Origin: Hymenobacter siberiensis
GTDB taxonomy: Bacteria; Bacteroidota; Bacteroidia; Cytophagales; Hymenobacteraceae
Reading direction: 5' to 3'
Assembly: GCF_018967845.1 (NCBI RefSeq)
Contig: NZ_JAHLZZ010000001.1
Span: forward strand, 4,588,001 to 4,652,000
DNA: 64,000 nucleotides
Below the pieces are notes generated by a model, which ran no database searches, was not told the origin of the DNA, and worked only from the letters and a program-made list of their open reading frames with translations. A program made the translations under genes and the position numbers. Positions 9,518 through 18,302 of this stretch are shown here, piece by piece. Position 1 is the stretch's first letter, and each line of letters opens with the position of its first letter.

Positions 9518-9772
9518 ATGAATGCTCTTTTCAAAGCCCTGAACGACCCCACGCGCCGCGCCATTCTGGAGCGGCTGCGCGGCGGGCCGGCCACCGCCGG
9601 GGCCATTGCCAAGCAGTTCCAGTTCTCGGCCCCCACCATCAGCCACCATCTCGACCTGCTGCGCCAAGCCGACCTCGTGACCAGCCAGAAGCAAGGCCAG
9701 TTCGTGGTATACACCCTCAACATGACCGTATTAGACGAACTACTAGGCTGGCTTTACCAATTCAAGTCCTAA
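9518..9772 (+). CDS. ArsR/SdpR-family transcriptional repressor
   Basis: An 84-residue winged-helix regulator: FKALNDPTRRAILERL (recognisable ArsR start), then SAPTISHHLDLLRQADLV (recognition helix) and a beta wing ending in VVYTLN. It lacks the metal-binding ELCVCDL motif of SmtB/ArsR. This and its place directly upstream of an SdpI-like gene (28 nt) resemble the Bacillus sdpR-sdpI pair, where the repressor controls the immunity gene. The ATG at 9518 is chosen because the domain begins there. Confidence 0.85.
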   Translation: MNALFKALNDPTRRAILERLRGGPATAGAIAKQFQFSAPTISHHLDLLRQADLVTSQKQGQFVVYTLNMTVLDELLGWLYQFKS

Positions 9773-9800
9773 CCTTTTCACCGCTCTTTTTGCCCTACTC

Positions 9801-10463
9801 ATGAAGAAAAACCTACTCATCTGGCAACTGCTCACGCTCGGGGCCATGCTGGCCCCGTCGCTGTATCTGCTTTTTGTGTGGCCGCAGCTGCCGGCCCAGG
9901 TGCCTACGCACTTCGACAGCGCCGGACAGCCCAACGACTACATCGGGCGCGACCACATGTAGCTGCTCATGCTGGGGGCGCCACTATTTGTGGCGTTCTT
10001 TTTCACGATACTGCCCTATCTCGACCCCAAACGCCGGCTCGACAGTAGCAGCGTAAATTTCCAGAAGCTGCGCCTTGCAATGGTGGCCATGCTGGGAGGG
10101 CTGTTAGCCTACGGCCTGTATATGGGGCTGCACCCCGGCACCACAAGCCGGGGCATAACAGTGCTGCTGGGCCTGTTTCTGGCCTTTATGGGCAACTATT
10201 TAACCACAGTACAGCCCAATTACTTCGTAGGCATCCGCACGCCCTGGACGTTGGAAAGCCCTACCGTGTGGGCCCGTACGCACCGCATAGGTGGCATGGT
10301 CTTTTGCCTGGTGGGGGTCCTGCTTATCGGGCTGGCGCTGATAGTACCGGCCCGACAGATGAATCTGGTACCCGTGGGGCTGATACTGCTTACAACGGCA
10401 TTTTGCTATGGTTACTCCTACTTCGTTTTCCGGCAGGAAGAGCAGCGGCGCAATGTGGTCTGA
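9801..10463 (+). pseudogene. SdpI-family membrane protein, broken by in-frame TAG
   Basis: The reading frame runs from the ATG at 9801 (MKKNLLIWQLLTLGAMLAPS) to TGA at 10463 but has TAG at 9960-9962, after YIGRDHM. The expected residue is probably Trp, so TGG to TAG would be one change. The encoded protein would be about 220 residues with six hydrophobic segments, a DUF1648-like N-terminus (PTHFDSAGQPNDYIGR) and the SdpI C-terminal region (TVQPNYFVGIRTPWTLESP). SdpI proteins give immunity to a toxin peptide and act as signal transducers in Bacillus. Here the gene is likely inactive unless the stop is read through or is a sequence error. Confidence 0.82.
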
Positions 10464-10525
10464 ATCGCCTATTATGACAATAACCAGCTGATAACTAATT
10501 ATTGTCTAATTAGTTAATTCTAACA

Positions 10526-11734
10526 GTACTCTACCCTACTATTTTTCTAGTGAATTGATATCGAGTAATTTACCAGCAAAACCAGCGCAATACTGTTTCC
10601 ACCATTCGGGCGAGCTTCTCAGCCGCCCCGGTACCGGGGCGGCTGAGCTGGCGCAGGATATTTAAGCCGTGTCGGCTAAGGCTCATGGCTCGGTAGCCGT
10701 GGTTTTTGCGGCCGATGGGCTGGCTTTTCCGGTCGGCTACCGTGCCCACGCCCAGGCAAAAGGCGTACGCTAGACTGACCAGGGCCACGAGCTTGCGCAA
10801 CTTCAGGTGGCAGCGCAAGTGACTGGCCTCCAGGTTGAAGCCCCGGCCTTTGAGGTTCTGAAAGCACTACTCGATGGTCCAGCGCTTGGCGTAGAGCTGC
10901 CCCATGTACGGCAGGCCCACGTTGCCAAAAAGAAAGAGGAAATCCCCGTCCGTCAAGGCCTTGACCCAGACCTGTCCCCAGACCCCGTCGACCTGGCACT
11001 GGGCGAAGCGCCGGGTCTGTCCGACGGCCAGGCCCAGGTCCGTAATGGCTTGCCGGCGGCCACTCGGGTGAGTGAGCAGGTGGTGCCGGGGTAGACGCAT
11101 AACAAAAGGCAATCCGTTGTCCTTGAGCTATTTGAACCAGGCATAGCCCACGAATTCGCGGTCGCCCAGCACCAGGCCAATCCGGTCTTTACCCAGCACC
11201 TGGACGCAGACCCGGAGCAGGGCGATGCGGTCAGCCGCGTTGGAATTGCCGCTGCGGTTGTCGAGCAGTTCCCAGTAGAGGGGTACGTGAAACGCGCCCT
11301 GGCCCACGGTCACGAGCAGGATATTGACCTGGCACTGGCCGAAATCCCACTCCGTGCGGTCCAGGCACAGGCGCAGCTTGCCCTGGGCCGGCAGCAGGCC
11401 CAGCACTAACTGCGCCAGCACCAGATAGTTCAGGTCCGTTTCGCGGAAAAAATCCTGAATCCGGGTTTCGTTCGAGGCTAACTTGACGGCATCGTTCAAG
11501 TGCTGGGCCACCTCGCAGAATTGGACGTTGCGGCTTTTTATCAGCGCGATAATGAACTGGCTCACAAACTTTTGGCGAGCCAGGTTGCGCACCACCGGCA
11601 GGTGTTGTAAAACGGTCGTAATTTTGGCGATGAGGCGTTGCTTCATGGGGCGGAACGAGTTGAGCGTGTAGGAACCTCAAAGGTCGGGCCGCCCCGTTTT
11701 TATGCCTTGCCTGACTTTTAGTAGGGTAGAGTAG
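10526..11734 (-). mobile_element. IS4-family insertion sequence, copy 2 (decayed)
   Basis: Related to copy 1 at 4174-5375, on the opposite strand. The ends carry the same inverted repeat (TACTCTACCCTACTA at 10527-10541 and its complement at 11719-11733), with one mismatch at the outermost base. No direct repeat abuts both ends. The element lies between the broken sdpI and the IS5-family element. Confidence 0.88.
10570..11646 (-). pseudogene. IS4-family transposase with two in-frame TAG codons
   Basis: The frame starts at the ATG at 11646 (MKQRLIAKITTVL) and aligns with the copy 1 transposase over its whole length. It has TAG at 11125-11127 (after GYAWFK, where copy 1 has Tyr) and at 10867-10869 (after KRWTIE, where copy 1 has Ala), inside the Y-R-E-K signature. 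Otherwise both catalytic aspartates (CLDRTEWDF, VLGDREFVG) and the full frame are kept, so the decay is recent. Only a 172-residue N-terminal product would be made. Confidence 0.9.
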
Positions 11735-11739
11735 TGCTG

Positions 11740-12738
11740 ATGCGGTAAAGTTAGCTATACTGGTGCGTGAGACCGGGCCGTACTTTTGGGGATGAATTAT
11801 TTGGCCCTACGCGAGCGGCCGACGCAGTTTCTGGCCTTAACCAGTCTGCTGCCCGCCGAATTTGACGACCTGCTCACCGACTTTGCGCCCCGTTGGGAAC
11901 GGCATCAGCGCTACCACACCCTCGACGGCACCCGGCGGCGCATCCCGGCCCATCGGGAGCGGGCCAATGCGACCTTGTCCGGTACCGACACGAAGCTTTT
12001 CTTCTTGCTGACCTATCTCAAAACCAATTCGTTGCAAGAGCACCAAGCCGCCAGCTTTGGCGTTTCGCAGACCCGCGTCAGCCGCCTGACGGGCCCGTTG
12101 CTCAACGTGCTCAACCAAACGCTGGCCGCCCGCGGCCTGTCGCCCGTGCGCGACGGCGCGCAACTGGCCCAGCGCCTGGCCGCGCACCCCGATAAGATCT
12201 TTACCTACGACGGGGTGGAACGCGGTATCCCGCGCAACGCGGACCGGGAAGGGCAAGAAGAAGAGTATAGTGCTAAAAAAAGTCCATGCCTTGAAAAACA
12301 ACACCTTGTGCGACGATACGCAGTATCTGCACTACCTCTCGCCCACGGAATCAGGGCGCATGCACGACAAAAAAGTGGCCGACGAATACCCCTTGCACCT
12401 GCCGGCGGGCAGCGTGCTGCGGCAGGATTTGGGTTTGCTCGACCATCGCCCGCCGGGGGTGCTGGTCGAGATGCCGCACAAGAAGCCCCCGAAGGGCGAA
12501 CTGACCTTTTCCCAGAAACTTTACAACCAGCTGCTGAGTCCCTTACGCGTGGTGATTGAGCACGTGCACAGTGGCATCAAACGCTTGCGCATGGTGCGCG
12601 ACAAGCTGCGGGTCCGCGGCGACTGGTTTCGCGATACGGTCATGGGGGTGGCCTGCGGGCTGCATAACCTGCGCGTCCGCAGCCCACACCGGGCTTATCT
12701 CGCACACGAGCGCGCGAATCCCGCTAATTAAGCCGCAT
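11740..12738 (+). mobile_element. IS5-family insertion sequence
   Basis: About 1 kb, with one transposase region. Imperfect terminal inverted repeats of 16 bp (12 matches) begin ATGCGG at 11740 and end CCGCAT at 12738. The left end lies only 5 nt from the IS4 copy 2. I could not define a target duplication, so the ends are approximate. Confidence 0.7.
11792..12731 (+). pseudogene. IS5-family transposase split by a frameshift at A7
   Basis: The N-terminal part, from ATG 11792, contains the HTH of DDE_Tnp_4 transposases (NSLQEHQAASFGVSQTRVS) and the first catalytic Asp (FTYDGVERGI, about residue 143). The C-terminal part continues in another frame from about 12275 (KKVHALKNNTL, HDKK, and the terminal catalytic Glu in RVVIEHVHSGIK) to TAA at 12731. 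The switch is at a run of seven A (12275-12281) and needs +1 or -2. It could be a mutation or programmed slippage, but a -1 slip would not join the frames. All three acidic residues are present across the two parts. Confidence 0.82.
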
Positions 12739-12758
12739 AAGTTTTAGTATTCTAACAG

Positions 12759-12793
12759 AAAACCTCCACACTAATAGTGCGGAGGTTTTTTTA
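12759..12793 (+). terminator. Intrinsic terminator beyond the IS pair
   Basis: AACCTCC and CACT pair with AGTG and GGAGGTT around a short loop, then seven T. It lies just right of the second ATTCTAACAG and is likely the original terminator of the sdpI-like gene, now separated from it by 2.2 kb of IS sequence (inference). Confidence 0.8.
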
Positions 12794-12867
12794 TGGATGC
12801 TGAGCCGGTGCGCTAACTAATAATTGCGCTTATCCCAGAATAAAAGCGAATTTATTATTACAAATGC

Positions 12868-12899
12868 TTGCAACATACTATGATTTTATTGTACGTTTG
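12868..12899 (+). promoter_or_regulatory. Bacteroidota promoter for the secreted protein gene
   Basis: TTG at 12868-12870 is followed after 21 nt by TACGTTTG at 12892-12899, matching the -33/-7 consensus with normal spacing. It lies 38 nt before the ATG at 12937, in AT-rich DNA. Confidence 0.65.
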
Positions 12900-12936
12900 T
12901 ATTCTGCAATAAATAATATTATTAGTGCAATTCGCC

Positions 12937-13341
12937 ATGAAATTCGGCCTTACTTCCACCGTTGCTGCTGTCGGTTTTTTGTTGGCCGCCATGCCCAGCC
13001 AGGCACAATATGCTTATACCCAAGCGGGTGAAAAGATGGAAGAAGCAGCCGGCACCGACCCGGAAGAAGGCACTAAAACCGTCACTACCAAAGTTATTCA
13101 TGGCGTGATACAGGGCAAAACAGGTGTATTACCCGGAGCTACGATTTGGCTACACGGCAGCCACACCATTGTGGTAACCAACTCGGAAGGTGAATTCGAG
13201 CTGCGCGTGCCCAGCAACACGAAAGAAGTAGAGCTGACCTGCGGCTACGGGGGCCTGCGCGAAGAAGTAGTGCATCTGGCAGCCGTGCAGGCACTGGGCT
13301 CGGTGTACCTGCTGCGCGATAAAGGCCCGGCTACCCAATGA
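12937..13341 (+). CDS. Small secreted protein, carboxypeptidase-regulatory-like
   Basis: A 134-residue protein. Residues 1-24 form a signal peptide ending SQAQ. About residues 50-130 form one CarboxypepD_reg-like beta sandwich (GVIQGKTGVLPGATIWLHG, then TNSEGEFELRVPS). There is no enzyme motif or sorting domain, so it is probably periplasmic. The ATG at 12937 is preferred to an upstream GTG because the signal peptide begins there. The gene at 13954 is a paralogue with the same plan. The role is unknown. Confidence 0.75.
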   Translation: MKFGLTSTVAAVGFLLAAMPSQAQYAYTQAGEKMEEAAGTDPEEGTKTVTTKVIHGVIQGKTGVLPGATIWLHGSHTIVVTNSEGEFELRVPSNTKEVELTCGYGGLREEVVHLAAVQALGSVYLLRDKGPATQ

Positions 13342-13406
13342 TTCCTTCCCGCCCACTTTCCTCTTGCTACTAGCTACCACACCTCTTTTCTGCAACCCCA
13401 ATTGCT

Positions 13407-13436
13407 AAACCCTGGCCTCATAGGCCAGGGTTTTTC
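13407..13436 (+). terminator. Intrinsic terminator
   Basis: A 12-bp stem (AAACCCTGGCCT and its complement), a 3-nt loop, then TTTTT. It lies 66 nt after the stop of the secreted protein gene. Confidence 0.85.
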
Positions 13437-13470
13437 TATTTGATACTCCTAGAGAGGTTTCGGATTCTAT

Positions 13471-13596
13471 GTACACGATGTAGAGACGCAACATTTTACG
13501 TCTCGTCGTTGAACGACCGGGACCGCACAAACCTGCGCGGTTATAACAACATCAGCAACGACGAGACGCAAAATATTGCGTCTCTACATCGTGTAC
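13471..13596. repeat. Palindromic element with 41-nt inverted arms
   Basis: The arms at 13471-13511 and 13556-13596 are near-perfect inverted repeats starting GTACACGATGTAGAGACG. Each arm itself contains a smaller palindrome (GAGACGCAAnnnTTnCGTCTC type). The spacer is 44 nt. The element occupies a 612-bp gene-free stretch (13342-13953), which otherwise holds only the terminator at 13407 and the degenerate half copy at 13750. Confidence 0.8.
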
Positions 13597-13749
13597 ACGG
13601 ACCTTGAATTTGCTCTAAAGTAAAGCAAGGTGCGGGTACAAGCCCGGCCGGATATGTACAACTGCTCGTTCGCAAGCTGCAGGGACGGGCACAATGGGTT
13701 ACGGCTCATTACTGAGGGAAATTACTCGACGGTCCTGGCGTGGGTTGTG

Positions 13750-13790
13750 CAACGGCGAGATGCAAAACATAGCGTCCCTATATCATTCTT
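13750..13790. repeat. Degenerate half copy of the 13471 palindrome
   Basis: CAACGGCGAGATGCAAAACA and the bases that follow align with the right arm of the 13471-13596 element with several substitutions. The left arm is missing. Confidence 0.5.
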
Positions 13791-13953
13791 ACAATACACT
13801 CTGCAAGGAGTGCAAATGCGCCAGCTAATTCATTGCTTTGGCAAATCCAGTCATTCACCGGCGGTTTGATACAGTTGGGCGAGGCGGGTCATTATCCCAC
13901 AAATGCAATGCGACATTTGTATCATTCAAAAATATCTGATACTTATCACCGCC

Positions 13954-14445
13954 ATGCGCTTCTCCTCCTCTATACTCGTCGTCGCCGTTTTTGCCTGTGT
14001 TATCAACCTGGCTACTTTTACGGCGCAGGCCCAACGTGGCTTTACCGGCGCTGCTTTTGCCCTGGCGACTGATACCGACGGCGGGACCATGGGTACTAAG
14101 CCGGAGAAGAGGGTGCTCATGGGCAAAATCACCAATCCGGCCGGCCCGCTGCCCGGCGCCGTGGTTATCCTGACGGCCTCCAAGCAAATGGCCGTGACCA
14201 ACGCCGACGGCGAGTTCAAATTTGAAGTACCAGCCAACGCCGGAGCCCTCGATGCGCTGGTGACTTACGCCGGCTACGCCGATGAAAAAATGACCCTGAA
14301 TGCCTCGGCCGACGAGTCGACGGTGAGCCTGACCAATGCCCGCGTAATCGTGGTATCGCGCAAGCAGCAGCTCAAGCGCTACCTCAAAACGGCCCACAAG
14401 CAAGTGAAGCGCGACCTGCGCCAAGTGCGCCAGGTGCGCAAATAA
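13954..14445 (+). CDS. Small secreted protein, carboxypeptidase-regulatory-like (paralogue)
   Basis: A 163-residue protein. Residues 1-27 form a signal peptide ending AQAQ. A CarboxypepD_reg-like domain follows (MGKITNPAGPLPGAVVILT, then TNADGEFKFEVPANAG). The C-terminus is strongly basic (KQQLKRYLKTAHKQVKRDL). The domain and order match the product of the gene at 12937, so the two are probably tandem duplicates now separated by palindromic elements. The ATG at 13954 is preferred because an upstream ATG would add 17 residues before the signal peptide. Confidence 0.72.
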   Translation: MRFSSSILVVAVFACVINLATFTAQAQRGFTGAAFALATDTDGGTMGTKPEKRVLMGKITNPAGPLPGAVVILTASKQMAVTNADGEFKFEVPANAGALDALVTYAGYADEKMTLNASADESTVSLTNARVIVVSRKQQLKRYLKTAHKQVKRDLRQVRQVRK

Positions 14446-14468
14446 TCGCACGGCGGCTGCCCGAATAC

Positions 14469-14504
14469 AAAAAATCCCCGACCACTTTGGCCGGGGATTT
14501 TTTT
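14469..14504. terminator. Bidirectional terminator between convergent genes
   Basis: AAATCCCCG and CC pair with GG and CCGGGGATTT around a short loop, with A and T runs on the two sides. It separates the genes ending at 14445 (+) and 14525 (-). Confidence 0.85.
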
Positions 14505-14524
14505 GTGCGCCTGTGCTTCCAGCC

Positions 14525-17500
14525 CTACAGGTCTTTGGTGTTATCGTCGAGCTGCCGGTCCATTAGCAAGTGGTAGGGGTCGATGGCGACGGAAGCGGGC
14601 TTTTTGCTCACCACGAAGCGCAGCTGGTTGTCGCCGGTGCGCAGGCGGCGCTTCTGGAGCAGCAGCGGGGCCACGGGCTTTTTATCCTTGCCCATTTCGG
14701 GGAAAATGGCCACGGGCAGGGCGTCGCGGGTTTGGTCGGCGGGCTTCTGGGCGCCCAGGCTGTCGGCATAAAACTTGGCCGATTTCACCGTGAAATCGAC
14801 CTGATAGCGGCCGTCGGGCAGCTTTCTGCTGGTGGCGGCCGTCACGCGGTTATCGTAGAGCGTGATGCGCTCGAACTGGTCGGTGAGGTAGGCCTGGAGC
14901 GAATCGGGGGCGGCGCGGCGCAGGTAACCGATGAACTCCGTCGAGTTGGTGTAGGGCGGCTGCTGGTAGGCCACGGCGGCCACGTACTTTTTGAGGGCCG
15001 CATTCAGGGTGGCCTCGCCGAGGTAGTCCTGCAGGCCGTACATCACCACCGAGCCCTTGGCGTAGTGGATGTACTGCTGGTTTTCGACCAGCGCCAACGG
15101 CACTTCCTTCTTCTGCTCGAAGGCGCGGCCGGTGAGGTAGCGGTTCATGTCGAACTTAAGGAAGCGCTGCATGGTGGCCGGGCCATTGTGCGCCCGCAGC
15201 ACCATCAGGGCCGAATATTCGGCCATGGCTTCGGCCAGGAGCGTGCTGCCCTGCACGTTGCCGCCTATTACCTGGTGCGCCCACCACTGGTGGCCTACTT
15301 CGTGGGCCGTCACGTAATAGGGGTAGTTCAGGTCTTCGGGGTCTTTGTCGTTCACGTTGGCAATGAAGCCGATGGCTTCGGAAAAGGGCACCGTGTTGGC
15401 AAAGCTTTGGGCGAAGGACTGGTAGCGCGGAAACTCCAGAATACGCAGTTGGCGGTGCTGGTAGGGCGAGAAGTTTTTGGAGCAATACGCCAGCGCATCC
15501 CGTGCGCTCTCGGCCATGCGCTTGAGGTTGTACTCGTGGCCCGGCTGGTAGTAGATAGTGATGGGAATGGTGCGGTGTCCGGCCGTGTCAACCCACTGGC
15601 TCTTATACTCTTGGTAGCGCGCCGAGAGAAAGGTGTAGAAGTTGAGCATGGGCCGGTCCATCACGTAGGTGAAGTAGCGGCGGCCATTTTTCACCCACTC
15701 CTTTTGCAGGTAGCCGGGGGCAATGGCGGTCTGGTCGGCCTCGGTGCTCACGGTGGTGCGGAAGCGAATCCAGTCGGCATCCTGGCTGATGTAAGTGTTC
15801 TGGCGCGCCTTCAGGTCGTTCACGGGGGCCATGCGGGGCTTGGGTTTCAGGCCGTAGTTTTTGCGGTCCTGGTCACCGGATAGCTCGGCGCCCTCGCGGT
15901 AGCCCAGGCCGGGCAGGTAGTTGCTGCTGATGAAGGTGCCGTTGTACACGATGTCGGTATTCGTGCCCGTGCTGGGGAAGCCGCGCTCCTGGTACAGAAT
16001 ATCCATGCCGAGGGCCAGCGAATCGCCGGGGGCCAGCGGCCGGGCCAGGCGGTAGAGGAGCACGCCGTAGGTGGTATCGTTCAGGGCCAGGGTGGCCTGG
16101 CCGGGCTGGCCCAGCGTGATGGAGCGCACGCGGGGGTTTTGCTCCACGGGAATGCTCACGATGACGGTATCGAGGGCGCGGGCGTGCTTGTTCACCAGCG
16201 TGAACCGGCCCCGGAACCGCACTGCGCGGGTGCTGGGGAAAATCTCCGTGTTCATATCCACGGCCGTGATGCGGGGCTGGGCCACGTCTTTGAAGCGGCG
16301 GTACTGCTTCTCGTAGGCTACCTGGCGCTTCTCACCTTCCTTGGGCGTCAGGTATTTGTTCAGCACGTTGGTGTTGTAGAAGATGTAGCCACCCGTACCC
16401 AGGCTGATGAGCAAGCCCAGGGCCAGAGCGGCGGTGCTGCCGGCGCTCCAGCGGCGGCGGGCTTCGCGCAGGCGGCCGGTGGTGTCGGTACCGCGTGTCC
16501 AAAGCAGGCTGGCCAGCAGCACCAGTAGCAACGCCACGCCGGCCCACAGCAGCTTGGTCCACCAGAAGGCGGGCAGGAAGTGCGCGTAGCCGTTCATGTC
16601 CGAATACTGGCCGGGTGTGGGGCCGCCGCCGTAGCCCAGCAGCCGGTGGCCAAAACCAATCTGGCTCCGGAAAATATTGGCTACGTAGTACATCACCATC
16701 ACCGCGAAGCCCAGGTACTTGTTGTTCACCACCACCTGCGTCACCATGCTCAGCACGCACAGCAACAGCAGGAACGGCAGCTCATACAGAAACAGCGCCT
16801 GCAAATACTGGCCGATTTCGTAGTGGAAATAGCCTTTGAAGGTCTGAATCAGCAGGCCACAGACCATCACCACGGCCAGCAGCACTACCTGCACCAGCCC
16901 CAGCGCGGCCAGCTTGCTCAGGAAAGGCACCCAGCTGGGCACGGGCACGGCATCGGTAATCTGGGCCACGCCGGCCTCGCGCTCGCGCCACACCAGCTCG
17001 CCGCTGTAGAAGATGATGATGGCCAGAAAGAACAGGAAAAACGAGCCGGTGATGGCTTGCAGCACCTCGTAGGTGACGGGATAAGTAGCGGTATCGAAGG
17101 TTCGGCCAACCTGCGACGAGGTGGCCAGCAGCAGGATAACACCCGCTCCCGCAATGGCCAGAAAGTAGCGACTGCGCACAATGCCGCGAAACTCCAGTTT
17201 GGTCAGGCTCCACCACTGGCGCAGGCTCATGGCCCCGCTGAATACCTGCGCCACGCGCGGCAGGCGCAGGCCGCCGGGCTGGGCAGCGGGAACCGCTTCG
17301 GCCGCCAGGACATCGGCGGCAGCCACGCGGCGGCTCTTCTTATCGGGCTTATCCGAGGCGAAAGCTGAGAACCGGAACCGGGCGTAGCACAGGCCCAGCA
17401 GACCTAAGCCTACCGCCAGCCACACGGCCCGGTTCAGCAGCACATAACTGGAGAGGGGCAGCAGCAGGGAGTTTTTTTCGGCCGAAGTCCAGTAGCGGGT

Positions 17501-18184
17501 GGTGAATTCGATGGCCGATATGCCGAAGGCATCCAGCGCGGCTACCAGGTGCTCATTCTTGAGGTCCTGCAGGTAGGCCGTGGCCACCAGGTACACCACC
17601 AGCAGCAGCACCGAGCCGATATACGTGCTCAGAATATTGCGCGAAAGCGTAGCTCCCGTGAAGAAAATAGCGCCCGAAAACAGCAGATTGGGCAGCACCA
17701 GCACGAGGTAGGGCCACACGTAGGTACCGGCCGGGGCCACGGCCAGAAACCGCTCGGCCGCCACCCAGGGCATCATACCGGCCACGGCCGCGCCCAGCCC
17801 GATACCGCTGAATACCAGCACCGAAATCAGGTAAGAGCCAAAAAACCGCCCGCCCAGATACCCAAATTTGCTGATGGGCGTGGTGTAAAACAGTGAATGC
17901 GTACGGTACTCGAAGTCGCGGTACACGGGGTTGCCCATCAGGGAGGAGGCGATGATGACGCCGAACACGCTGAGCACCGCCGTGATGATGTTGAGCGAGA
18001 ACGGGGCGTTGATTTTCACCGTCTGGCCGTCGCCGCCAAGGGCCACTTTCACGCCCGTACCGAAGCCGCCGCCGGCCGCCGTTACCAGCAGAAAAGCCAT
18101 GGCGAACAGCAGCAGAAAATAAATCCAGGTAGCAGGCCGCCTGAGGCGGTATTTGAGTTCAAAAAGAAGTATTGGGAGGAACAT
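14525..18184 (-). CDS. ABC transporter permease fused to M1 family metallopeptidase
   Basis: About 1,219 residues. The N-terminal ~600 residues hold around twelve membrane segments in two ABC-2-like blocks (from FLPILLFELKYRLRRP). The C-terminal ~550 residues are an M1 aminopeptidase-like domain. The zinc site HEVGH is near residue 961, with the third ligand Glu in LLAEAMAEYS about 20 residues later. The usual GAMEN motif is replaced by PFSEAIGF, as in this fusion family. The gene follows its ATPase (18253-19155) on the same strand, so the pair probably forms one membrane complex; the substrate is unknown. The ATG at 18184 fits the family start. An alternative ATG at 18253 overlaps the ATPase stop (TAATG) but would add residues encoded by an AT-rich repeat. 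Confidence 0.88.
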   Translation of the reverse strand: MFLPILLFELKYRLRRPATWIYFLLLFAMAFLLVTAAGGGFGTGVKVALGGDGQTVKINAPFSLNIITAVLSVFGVIIASSLMGNPVYRDFEYRTHSLFYTTPISKFGYLGGRFFGSYLISVLVFSGIGLGAAVAGMMPWVAAERFLAVAPAGTYVWPYLVLVLPNLLFSGAIFFTGATLSRNILSTYIGSVLLLVVYLVATAYLQDLKNEHLVAALDAFGISAIEFTTRYWTSAEKNSLLLPLSSYVLLNRAVWLAVGLGLLGLCYARFRFSAFASDKPDKKSRRVAAADVLAAEAVPAAQPGGLRLPRVAQVFSGAMSLRQWWSLTKLEFRGIVRSRYFLAIAGAGVILLLATSSQVGRTFDTATYPVTYEVLQAITGSFFLFFLAIIIFYSGELVWREREAGVAQITDAVPVPSWVPFLSKLAALGLVQVVLLAVVMVCGLLIQTFKGYFHYEIGQYLQALFLYELPFLLLLCVLSMVTQVVVNNKYLGFAVMVMYYVANIFRSQIGFGHRLLGYGGGPTPGQYSDMNGYAHFLPAFWWTKLLWAGVALLLVLLASLLWTRGTDTTGRLREARRRWSAGSTAALALGLLISLGTGGYIFYNTNVLNKYLTPKEGEKRQVAYEKQYRRFKDVAQPRITAVDMNTEIFPSTRAVRFRGRFTLVNKHARALDTVIVSIPVEQNPRVRSITLGQPGQATLALNDTTYGVLLYRLARPLAPGDSLALGMDILYQERGFPSTGTNTDIVYNGTFISSNYLPGLGYREGAELSGDQDRKNYGLKPKPRMAPVNDLKARQNTYISQDADWIRFRTTVSTEADQTAIAPGYLQKEWVKNGRRYFTYVMDRPMLNFYTFLSARYQEYKSQWVDTAGHRTIPITIYYQPGHEYNLKRMAESARDALAYCSKNFSPYQHRQLRILEFPRYQSFAQSFANTVPFSEAIGFIANVNDKDPEDLNYPYYVTAHEVGHQWWAHQVIGGNVQGSTLLAEAMAEYSALMVLRAHNGPATMQRFLKFDMNRYLTGRAFEQKKEVPLALVENQQYIHYAKGSVVMYGLQDYLGEATLNAALKKYVAAVAYQQPPYTNSTEFIGYLRRAAPDSLQAYLTDQFERITLYDNRVTAATSRKLPDGRYQVDFTVKSAKFYADSLGAQKPADQTRDALPVAIFPEMGKDKKPVAPLLLQKRRLRTGDNQLRFVVSKKPASVAIDPYHLLMDRQLDDNTKDL

Positions 18185-18190
18185 GTGGTC

Positions 18191-18302
18191 AATTAAAAAT
18201 GATGAATTAAAAATTAAGAATGAGGTGGACGCAAGCCGCCCAGCTGAGCTCATTAGGCCGTGACGGGGCCATTTTTAATTTTTAATTCATAATTTTTAAT
18301 TT
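18191..18302. repeat. AT-rich inverted repeat at the ATPase/permease junction
   Basis: AATTAAAAATGATGAATTAA (18191 on) is mirrored by AATTTTTAATTCATAATTTT-like sequence at 18271-18302. The right arm encodes the atypical C-terminus NYELKIKN of the ATPase. The left arm lies in the possible N-terminal extension of the permease. The sequence differs sharply in base composition from its surroundings. Confidence 0.65.

Larger units (their letters stand above)
10517..12758. repeat. 10-bp direct repeat bracketing two adjacent IS elements
   Basis: ATTCTAACAG occurs at 10517-10526, touching the left end of the decayed IS4 copy, and again at 12749-12758, just beyond the IS5-family element. The repeat may be a remnant of a target duplication of the original insertion, with the second element arriving later. 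Chance is not excluded. Confidence 0.45.

Noticed and set aside
13630..13869. A 79-codon frame in the gap between the two small secreted-protein genes
   Set aside because: It overlaps the decayed palindrome copy, lacks a domain, and has no promoter.
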